From positions 8,996,242-9,060,241 of the forward strand of contig NW_022145611.1 in assembly GCF_000002235.5 (NCBI RefSeq): DNA of 64,000 bases. Reading direction: 5' to 3'. The stretch is from Strongylocentrotus purpuratus (taxonomy: Eukaryota; Echinodermata; Echinoidea; Camarodonta; Strongylocentrotidae). Shown in pieces: positions 34,140-46,100 of this stretch (position 1 is the first letter of the stretch; each line of letters starts with the position of its first letter). A program made the translations under genes and the position numbers. The notes beneath the pieces are model-generated. The model saw nothing but the letters and a program-made list of their open reading frames with translations. It was not told the origin of the DNA and searched no databases.

Positions 34140-37100
34140 GTAATAACTACAGCCCAGTCAAAATAGCAAAAAAATACCAAACAAATTGCAAAAGAACTTA
34201 ATCAATTGCAGTGCACTTTTGAAATAAAACGTAATCTAGGGTCTGCCAAAGATTTAGGAAAACTTTAACTTAAGCCGGTGTGAAAATAAGTCCCCCAAAA
34301 TGTCATAATTATAAGCATACCTATTAAATTGCCATATTTTTTCCTCATAACATGGATATAGATGACCACTTTGAACAAACCAAGTGTTTAACCCAATGTC
34401 GGTGAACAAGGTGGATATATTTTCGGGTTTTCGGGTATGAATAGTATCAAAATATGCAAGTATGCTTTTATTTATTTAAAAAATATATATATTATCATAA
34501 TTTGCTATCTAAGAACTAGACCGAATTTTCTGTCTCTTTCGTTCGTTAAGCCTCTTATTTGGGTAGGGTCGGCTCTTCAAAGAGAGAGCCGACCCTACCC
34601 AAATAAAGAGAGAGCCGACCCTACCCAAATAAGAGGCTTAACGAATGAAAGAGACAGAAAATTCAGTCTATCTAAGAACCAGATTAAATCAAGTCAAGTG
34701 ACACAATTGATGTTGACATTGTTACTGAACATCAACATCTACAGTGACATGACCAACATCAATTAAATCATTTGAATTGATTCATTCAGGTTTTTAAAGT
34801 GCAAATTATAATGAAAAAATGAATTTCAATATTGATCTCTTTGATGGTAGGTCATTTGCATATTTTGCAACCAAAATTGAACTTGTGAACATGTGTCTAG
34901 GCCTACTAACTATAAATTGGTTAAGCAGTAATATGCCTTTATACAACGCCTACTAAGATTCTTGCAACCTCATTGGTCAATTCTTAATCACATGACATGC
35001 GCTAAAAGTACATTTGAACAGCATCATTGACGCGGAGTGCAATTTCTTTTGATCCTTTCACACCATTGCACACTGACATCACTAACGATGTACAAAGTAT
35101 ATAAGTGAGCTAATTGACGTCAGAGTGCAATGGTGCGAAAGGATCAAACGAAATTGCACTCCGCGTAACAATGAACATAAAGGTTGGTACGCGCGGCGCA
35201 TGGTACACGCGTGGTTTGCTGCCTGCTTAATAGTGCGCGCTCACTATCAGCAATTTCATCAATTAAAAACAAACAAAAAATTGCTGAGATTTAGGCCCTA
35301 GGAACACTGTTTTAAGCCCGTTAACGTCCGAGGTGTCGTATAAAACAAATAGTGAATGGTCTTTATTCATGCAATGGAACAATATTTTGCATTCGGTGAA
35401 AGATGAGACGCTCCATTCAACTCGGCTGCGCCTCGTTGAATATAGCGTCTCTGATCTTTCACCTTGTGCAAAATCTTGTACCATTGCACTCATGACCATT
35501 CACTATTTGTATAATATCAATATTAAGAGAAAAGGGAATTCTATTTTATGTGTGGTTGAAGGCTAATGGGATTATATGCACATTATAGTCATTTCATTAA
35601 TTTAGAGATGTGTCCATCTTATTCACTGACTTATGTCTATTTTATGTCTGCTTTAATGACACCCCTTGGCTGTCGCTACTTCAATTTCATTTTTTTCCTT
35701 CATTTGACCTTTACCTCAACCGTATAAAAAATTGATTTAAAATTTATGGGCCTAATTAAAATTCTTTATAAATGTATTTTAAAACAAAGTATTACTTGAG
35801 CTGCATTTTGAGAATTTTCTCATTATATTTCTGAATGAACATGACCATAAATTGACCCGTCAGTCACATTACTTGTCTCATCTGTACAGTAAAAAGCTCA
35901 TTCTTGCTAATCGCATTATTATAATAGAACTTGACTTTATCAATATATATGACATGGGTTTATTGTACAGATATATTGTAACAAAAGTTGATATCTTTCT
36001 TTTTGAATGAGCCTTTGTGTATTTAATGTTCATCTTCTATCTCAATGCAAACACATAAACACATAAATTTCTTTATCTGTCTTTGTGTAAATATTGATTT
36101 AATTTAAACAGGTATTAACTATTAAGCAGTCACAAGACCATACTCTGCAGTCGTTGTTTTTGCTACCTTTACAAATTACAAGCATTTCCTTGATAAGAAA
36201 AAACTTCTTGTTTTAAGTATTTTCAAGTGTTTACGTTTATTTTCGGTGTGACGCAAGTCTTGATAGTAGAAGCAGGGTTGGACTTGCAAGTATCCTTTTA
36301 TAGCATTCATCACATGATGTTTGATTTATTTCAAAGAGATTAATTACGAGCTCTGAAAAACTGGTTGTTAAGGTGATTATCTTTTTCCTCCAAAACAATT
36401 GCCACGTACTTCCCCGTACCTTTCCACAAGTATTAATTCTGATAAAGGTGTTAATATTTGACAATTAAAAAATCTTCTGGTTGATTTCAGCATTTCATTC
36501 TGAAATGTTTTGAGTGAAACTAAATGTGAGCACAGTGGGTATCATTGAATGTCTTGGTTTAATATTATCATGAAATGTAGTGACAGTAGTGTAATGTAAA
36601 ATGCTTTCTAGGCCATTTGGAAAAAAACTCTAAACCAAAAAATCAGATAAAACTTGCTCAATTTCCTATTTTTTTCCCCAACTTAATAGAAATTATTTCA
36701 TAGGCTTTGTGCTAACAAACTCTGAACACTTTTGCATTATACATTTTTTAATGATGTTGTTAAAAATGATAGAAACTGTACATGTTTTCCAAGTGATAAC
36801 AAATTAATAATCTCTTTCCTATTCTCTTTTGCTTTGGCTTTCTTTTTCTAGGCTGATATCTGTCATGCCTACCAGATCCTTCACAAGCATGGCATTCCAG
36901 ATGAACAGATCATCGTCATGATGTATGATGACATCGCCTACAACAGAGAGTAAGAGATATATACATGTATTTGTTTTACCAAATGAAATAGAAGAGAGTT
37001 CTCTTTTAACCTAAATCATTCCCCTGTGAGAGAGAATACGTGCATGAACATGGAGGATAGGCTGTAATGCATGTTCAGTTAATTTTTTTTTCTTATCTGT

Positions 37101-40100
37101 AGAGCTTGATAATGATAAAACAAAATAATTACACACAAATATCAACTTTGAATCTTATCCTAACCAGGAATTATATTTTTTTTGAAAGACAACACCTTTT
37201 TAACAGTTAATGTAACATTTTACTATATTATCAAAAATGTCTTTCTCATAATTTCCTTTGTTAGCCTTTATCAGAATACGAGGGAAGCAGGGTTACCCGA
37301 AATCTATGATTGTGATATCTATAAAGTGCTTAGAGAGGATAGTTCTTTTTAAGCGCTATCTGGATTAAATCCAGATTATTATTATTATTATTATATGTAT
37401 GCAAATATAGAAGCATCCATGACTTACAATCTCATGATTCTTATCATTGCGAAGTGTATTGAACTTACAATATACAACATGTAATAGCCAATCAGCAGAT
37501 AAATGAAGAACCACACACCCCCTCCCTCCCTGCAAAATATGTTAGCTTAGATCTCGTGATCAATGAAATGTATTTGTTTTCCAGACCATCAACAAATTAA
37601 CAAATGTTTGATAAAGCATTATGGGGTCCAGGGGACATCAAATGATTAAAAAACCTTGTAAACTTTTCTTGCGTGAAGGGAGACGTCTCTGTCTTGGTTT
37701 AATAGCCCTGCAAGTGTGGAAGGTTACATGTCCATTTTGGCATTTTCCCAAAAGTGCATGATTCTGAAAATGAAATAGCTAGGGTTCATAACTCTGAAAA
37801 TAAAAATGGGTTCATTATTCTGAAAGTGAAAAAGGGTTCATCATTTTGAAAATGACAAAGGGGGACATATAATAAGAAACCTATTGGATATTGAAAGTTC
37901 AGGGATGAAGTTTCTATGATAAACAACTGTTCTTATGAAAGAGAAACAAAAAATAATATCAAATTTGTGTGAAGTTTTGAATCCCCTTTAAACACAAAGT
38001 AAATAACAGTGTAAATGTCAATCATGACCTTAAAAATAGACAAATAATAAGAAAGCTATTGGCTATTGAAAGTCTAGTGATGAAGTTTCTATGATAATCA
38101 ACAATTTCAAATTTGTGTGAAGATTAATTCCCCTTTATACACAAAGTACTTTACAGTGTACCTGTAAATGTCAATCATAACCTTTATAGACAACTAATAG
38201 AAAGCTATTGGCAATTGAAAGTTCAGGGATTAATTTTATATGATATTCAACTGTTCTTATGAAAGAAAAACTGGACAAATTATTCAAGTTTGTGTGAAGT
38301 GTTAATTCCTCTGTAAACAAAAAGTAATTTACACTACAGTCTTAATGTCAATCATAACCTTTATAGACAAATAATAAGAAAGCTATTGGCAATTGAAAGT
38401 TCAGGGATTAATTTTATATGATATTCAACTGCTCTTACTGTATGAAAGAAAAACTGGACAAATTATTCAAATTTGTGTGAAGTGTTAATTCCTCTTTAAA
38501 CACAAAGTAATTTACACTACAGTCTAAATGTCAATCATAACCTTTATAGACAAATAATAAGAAAGCTATTGGCAATTGAAAGTTCAGGGATTAATTTTAT
38601 ATGATATTCAACTGCTCTTATGAAAGAAAAACTGGACAAATTATTCAAATTTGTGTGAAGTGTTAATTCCTCTTGAAACAGAAAGTAATTTACAATGTTC
38701 ATGTACATATGTATGTTGCTACTTGTAGTCAATCAAAACCTATATATTCTGCAAATGTATTAAACAAAAAAAGGAACAAACGAACAAACAAAAAAATGTC
38801 CCATGGTAGGCCTGGCCTGCATGTGCTACACTGGACAGCTGTAGATACCTCTTTGCCCACAGTTTGAGATGCATATCGGGGACAGTGCTCCTCTCTTTAT
38901 ACAAAAAGGCGTTTCTTTTGTCAACAATATGAACTTTTTATGGTGTTTTTTGCTAGTCATGGGATGCATCCACTATGTTTTGATTATGGGAATGACAAAG
39001 CAGAAAAAATGCTGGACTTGATTCTATGACTGTTGGGTGCTTTTATCATGTGATGTTTGACAATTTCATTGGCTGTCAGGTTGTCAATTTTGCCAATCGA
39101 ATACGATCCTATTCACTCTTCTCCACATTTGCAATTTAAATGCTTGATGCTTCTATTCGCTAGAACTCTAATTCTAAAAAGCAATAGAATCCTATTGGTG
39201 TTATCAAAATTCAAAAGCTCTTGGAGCATGGATTTGAAAAAAAATTGTTCAATTGTAGTTCTGTAAAACAAGTACATGCTTGTCCATGCAGGTACAAAGA
39301 TGTAACTGTATATGACTAATCTTAGTTAAAGGAAAAGCATACTTATGTATACATTCTTTAAGACCAGAATCAAATCATCAAATTTGAATATGAAAATGAT
39401 TTTAAATGTAAGTATGATTGAAGCTTGCATGAAAGCATTTATCAGAATTAAAAGTTGTTAAAGTTTTTCATAGATGTGATTGATACTTTATGCTTTCTTA
39501 GCAGTCATCGATTAAAGTATTTCCTCATTTATAATAGGGAAATACTTACAATGACTACTAAGAAAGCATTAACGTAAGGTATAAATATATTATTTGAAAA
39601 GAATAATAAATGAAGAGATATACACATGCAACTCTTGACTACACAAATCATACATATTTTGGTGACGTCATGACAAGCGCTTGCAATTTAAAAAATATTG
39701 ATTAAACACTCACGTCACGTTTTGGTAGACGTGATCATTCGTGTTTTACCGGTGTGGGAAACAACGTATGGTAGGCCCTACACTTCGTAAATTAGAGTCA
39801 TTCATTTTACGAAACAGCGCAAAACGTGAACGTGACACGTGATACGCGACTGTTCGTTGCAAGCGGATGTTACTCTATGACTAATCTTAGTTAAAGGAAA
39901 AGCACACCTAGGTATACATTCTTTAAGACCAAATAATGAAATTTGAATAGTAAAATGATATTTAAGTATGATTGTAACCTTTTATCATTTTTCATTTTAA
40001 TTTAGCAAACTTCCCCATTATCAATGAGGAAATACTTATAATGACTGCTAAGAAAGCATTTAAGGTATAAATATATTATTGAAAATGACTGATAAATGAA

Positions 40101-43100
40101 GAGTCCACATGTAACTCTTGTCTATGAAAAATAAAAATAGGCATGTTTGAAAACAGGCTATGGTTTCACTTGCACAAAAGCGTCATAATTAAATTGATGA
40201 AATTTACTGATATCCAATCTAATTAAATTTGATACACGCAATAGGATGTCAACGAAAATGTACTTACCATGTAGGGCGGTTCATGAAACGCTGCCCTGAT
40301 TCTTAAAGATATTAAAGGAGAACTAATTACCCCAAAGAATAACTAGTTGATCTACAAGATCCCAACCAAAGTGTACGAGAAAGCCATAAAGCAAAAATAA
40401 TGTACAAATTCTCAGCAATTAAGACATGCTATGGATGCTTCCTTCCCAGTTGTGTTGAAGCATTTCATTCACCTTATCCTTTTTATTCCAATTGCCAGAA
40501 CGCAAATTGCATAAATAAGTTTACCATTGTAGGTGTGTGACAGTTTTCTTGTTTTGTTTTAAATGAAATATATTTGTTTATCTTTAATTTTTGTATAGAA
40601 ATCCTAACCAAGGGGTAATCATCAACAAGCCTAACGGACCCAACGTCTATCCTGGAGTTCTCAAGGACTATACTGGTGATGTAAGTATTTTCAAGATAAT
40701 CAACGATAATGACTCCTTCAGCTTTGAAACCATTTAAAAATATTTTTTTTGATGATCCAAAGCATAATACGTTTCTTGTTTTTTTGGTATGATGGTTTGT
40801 TTTTACTCTATTGAAGAAAGCATGTGTGTTCTTCTTTTAAAGTAAGCAACCAGCTAAAGGACCGACTGCTTTAAGTCCTCTCAAAGCAGTCCTCTCGGAG
40901 GGACTTGGTAATGAGGATTAATGCCTTACCAAGGGAACTTGCTGGTTTTTCATGTGCAAGTTGATGTGGATGGAATCCATGTGCTGGGGTAGGCATGTGA
41001 ATTATTTTATACCATTATGCTACCCAACCAAAGTGCCTGCATGTACCTCCACATCACAAGGTATAAATTGCACTTTATGCATGCTTCTAATTTATGGACA
41101 ATGGTAGCTAGTAGCAACAATCAGGGGATTATCCAACTAAAGAAGGCTACTTGCAGCTGACTATTGAAATACAATAACTCATTAACAGGTGCATTCAATA
41201 GTTTGTCAGTGCAGGGTCTTTCTACTGGGGCAGAGTTGTTCATGAATTTGAATACCTTTGTGAACTTTTCTTCTTTGTTTGAGTAGTGTATCAGTAGTAA
41301 AACATGTTTGGATAAATGTCAATGGAGCTTCATTTGAAATAACAAGGGCAAGGATACAATGGGGACAGTGGAAGAGCAACATGCATACTTGAATATTGCT
41401 GTCTTTTTTTCAACTTGGCTCCAGTACTTCTTAAACAATAAACACCCTTTTGTAATGCAATATGCACCTGTTCAATTCTGTGCAAGACTCCCCTCTGAAT
41501 CCTCTCCAAGTTGTATTGTTATTGAATGGGGGCTGCTTTCTTTTGAACAACCATGCTCACAGTTTCACCTGTATATAAGTTATTTGCATAGAATGCCATT
41601 GTGGGTTGCATTTTGTGATTGTTGCTGCGTTGGGCAAGGGTGAAATGCAAATTACTGTTGAATATGCATGTATTTATGTACATGAGGCAATTGTCCCTGA
41701 ATGGTAAGGTACTCTTGTTGGAAATTTATTTTAGTAACCACGAAAAAAGAGTACAACATTTTGGAAGGGTATATATTAAAGGTCCTGGGCGTATTGTAGG
41801 GAAGGCAGTGTGGTCGGCAGGGCTGGTATACAGCAGGGGACAGCATCGATTGGAGAACAAAAAGATGAAGTCATCTTCATCAGCATTGAACATTAAGGCT
41901 CGAATTCACAAAGGAGGTTTAAATTTAACCCATTGTTTAAGTCTTCATAAATGAGGGCTTAAACCATGCGTACAATTTGAACCCCCTTTGTGAATTTGGG
42001 CCAAAATGGTTCATCAAAGATGGTGCAATTAAATTTGCATAATTATTTGGTTTGCATTGGGAGGGAATACCGCGTATAGATACTGTATACCAGCCCTGTT
42101 TATTATTATAATTATTTGTGTCAGCTGTTTTTCGCTGGCATAGATAATCGTGGTAATTCCTTGTGGGCTGCATTTTCGACTCGAAATCAATGAATATAAT
42201 GGCACTTAATGCCAAGGGCACAGTAGGGGGAAATAAGTACAATTCTGTTTGTCAATGAATAGGATATTTTTGTAGTTGTATGTTTGTATTTTAATCAAAT
42301 GAGAGCATCATCAGCCTATGTTCAGCATATCAAACAGCTTAAATATTCTTTCTTTTAAAAAAAAAATTGTTAAGTGTTATGTTATTTCAAAGTTTATGCT
42401 AAATATACAAAATAACATTTATTTCAAAATCCATTCCTTAAAAAAGAAATTCATTAAGGTCTCTAGAAAATATGTGACGCTTACATACACATGTATGTGT
42501 TAGTTATCTAGGGAGATGCATAGTCATTAATTCTCCTACTACATTTCCTTGCCAGCCTTTTCACTAGATGCAAAAATGAAGGTTAGATTTTTTAGAGTAT
42601 AGCCATGTCACATTTTCATGGTTTTTTTTGTGAGTACAACCTTGAAATCACTCTCATGTGATGTTTGCTAGTGAAACCAAGGGAATGATTCCATTGAATC
42701 AGGAAACTGTTTGTTGTTTCAGCTTTTGATATGATGAACAAAATGGGTCACCAGTCTAATAATGCTCCAACTGCATGGATGAAGCCATCCATGTATTAGA
42801 ATAGATTTGAACAATAACGTGCCTTTGCGGTTTTGATAAATCCTATAAAATAAAACCATTTCCTTTGATGATACTCGTTTAACCCTCTCCATGGCATGGG
42901 TGGCACATTCAGCCTGAGAATCGATTAGTCTGGTTTTCCGGAAGCAATGCTGTTATGTCAACTTATAATAACTAGATTTCCATCCCTGCAACAGACACAA
43001 ATTGTAAAGTTATAACCCATAAACTTGCCATCAAACCATTCCTATTTTGGAGGAACGATTCCTATTAGAACGGACAGGACTACGCGGTAACCTACAGGAT

Positions 43101-46100
43101 GCAAAAATCTACATTTTGTCGTATTTTTATTTTTTCTTTTTTTTTTTCTTCATCTATTTTCTCTTTCATTCCATTTTAAGGGGGAAAAGAAAAAAAAGAG
43201 AGAAGCCTATATTTAATTTTTATTTTTTGATACTCTATTTAAAAAAAAAAAGAGAAAGAAAGAAATTAATATTAAAAAGAAAGGCGTTGGTGATAATAGT
43301 CAGGTCTTGACTGATTGCCATTACAACAAAAAACAACAACAACTATTATATTAGCGTTCAGATCTCTAGATTCCTCTTTTTTCTGGAAGCTTTTCTGTAA
43401 AAAGTATACAAAATGGACTGTATTCCTAATTTTGCCTGGAGAAATTTGTAAATTTTGCTGTGAAAGATTGGCATCATAACATTATGACTTCATACTTTAT
43501 TGATAATTTTTTTTGTTGAAACTTAACAATTTGCTTCTTTTTCATTTTTGATAATCATATAGAAACTTTGATATCACAGAATGGGGGCAGTGGCACAGAG
43601 TTAGTTAAAGTGAATTTTGATAATTTTATTTTTTAGAAATTATTGATAGGGTAAAAAATTCTCACCATTTGTTTTTGTTGTTTTGTGTTGTTTGTTTGTT
43701 GTTGATAATGTACAATTGCATTTTAATTTTGGGCTTTGAATCATGAATTGGCATATGTGCTATTTTTATGACTTATTATTCCCTACAATCCTAATAAAAA
43801 TCATTTCAATTTGATAATCAAAGTATTTTCCAAGGTGATTTATTTTTATTTTTATTTTTCCTCTCAGGATGTTACTCCAGAGAATTTCCAAGCCTTGCTT
43901 CAAGGAGAGAAACCTCATTCTTGTAACAACTGCAGTGGAAAAACTCTGAAGAGGTAAGTTGACCTGCAGAAATTTGCATTGAGTTTCAAAAATGTTTTGC
44001 CACAGACAATAACATTGGACCACTTTGGAAGTATTTCCCAAATATCCACAGACCTTTCAACTATGGACAAGTCCCACTTCATGCATTGGCTATTTTGCTA
44101 GTTGTCATTCATGATTATGCATGATTACAGTCTGTTTTCTAGAATGTATAGTTTTAATACAGCCATGTTTTGGATACAAAGTACAGAATGAGATTTTGGC
44201 TCATTGTTTTAGGCATAAGAGCCGTTTCCTTTCAGACAGCTGTTCCTCGGATACTTGTCGTTTCCTCCAGACGTACTCTTCAAGTTTTCCAGAGAGTCAC
44301 ATTTTGTACAAAGTTGTTCTACATTTCCTTGAACACACTTCATTCATTCTCTGCCGAGTCATCAATTTTCAGCGGGTCCTCTTGACTTCAACAGCTCTCA
44401 GTGTTCTTTACAGTTTTCCAGATATATCTTGTCTTGTATTATAAAGCTTTCTCCTTTGACTTATTATATGAGTTGATAGATCTTTATTTATGTTTAATCC
44501 AAAACTCAAGTGAAGGGAGATACTGTATATGACATGAACCAGTTTGATAGATCAACACGCATGTAAGGACATGGTATCTTGAGAAGTTGTGCAAAGTGAT
44601 GAGAACATAACAATGCATATCTATTTAACTGTATTTACGTTTCCAAGTAGCAGTTAGCTACTGTACCCACTCAGGTCCCACTGTGTCCACAAAATGGTTC
44701 TGGACATTACCCAGTGTTCAGATTAGCTGAATTTATTGTCTATCTATATGATAAGCAATTAATTTTGTTATAGTCTAAATGTCCTTGAATGAAAAATTGT
44801 TTAAAGTGACGTCATGTAGGGTAATGCATGTTTGAGCATTGTTTTTAACAAAAACATGTTACTGGGCAAATTTTACTGTGAGTGAGCACAAACGATTGGC
44901 CCAGCTATCATCTAAGCTCACACTATGCTGACATGTACAGTGAAACCTGCATATAAAGACCACCCAAGGGAGACTGGAAAAGTGATTTTTATAGGCAGGT
45001 GGTCTTTATATAGAGGTTCCACATGGTTCAATGAAAAACTATTTTCAAGGGAGACAAAATTTTTTGTCTTGATAGACAGATGGCCTTTTTATACAGGTTC
45101 TTTCTAAAGCAGGATTGACTGTATAATACCCCTTTTCACACATGTACTGCTATTCTCTTATTCTCTATGTGACATTTCTTGACGCAAATTTCATGTCTAA
45201 CCAGGCTAATTAGGTTCTTGATAGGTAATTAAAATACTGTTTGGTCTTTTGATCTAAAGGTCTTACTGGACTCTCTAAAACTCAGTTATCTATTTTTTGT
45301 TTTGTTTACAGTGGCAGCACCGATCATGTCTTTGTTTACTTTGCCGACCATGGAGGACCAGATCTCATTGCCTTCCCAGATGGAGAGGTAAGCATATTCA
45401 TGAGAAACTTTGGAATTCCCCCCCCCCCCCCCCAATCACAAAAGTTGACCAGTAACCTCATCAATGAAATGAAATCCATAGTTTCTATTAAATCTTGTTC
45501 TCTAGCCCTACAAATGTAACCTATAAATTACCATTCAGTCAGGTCCACTTGCTAAAAGACTTTGACCAAAAGTTAATGCCACATATATGTGTAGTCCCAT
45601 ATACCCAATTCTTCTGTGCAGTGAACCAGGTATGTGACTTACATTCAAGATTATTTGATTTCTTATCAATGTTAGGATTCGTTAATATTACCTAAACAAC
45701 CACAAAATGTCCAGAATGTAATCGCTTAATGAATGGAAACTGAAAATAAGCTTTTCAATCATTATAAACCAAAAGTGACTATTTTTTCAAACTTGCGTGT
45801 CAATAAAGTGCTTTTATAAGACATCATGATATCGTTTCTGAATGGAAACTGAAAATAACTATTTTCATTTAAACAGAGTGTTTACTTGGAGGCAGGCTAC
45901 AATACATCTGGAAATCTTCTAAATGCCAAATCATAATGAAATTGTTATAATGAAATTGAATTATTATCTTTTTTTTTCAAATCACAAGAAAGGCTTGTAA
46001 TTGAAATAAGTTGTTTACCATGACAAATAGACATTCTTCTAATATTTTAAATAGTTTGGAAGCAAGCTGGTGTGGATGGCAAAGTGTATTTCATGAATAA

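Noticed and set aside
37861..38710. Regularly spaced repeats resembling a CRISPR array
   Set aside because: The whole ~180-bp unit is repeated with no unique spacers, in a eukaryotic intron.
41359..41643. 94-codon frame in legumain intron 3
   Set aside because: No recognisable domain, no splice borders that join a neighbour, composition like surrounding intron.
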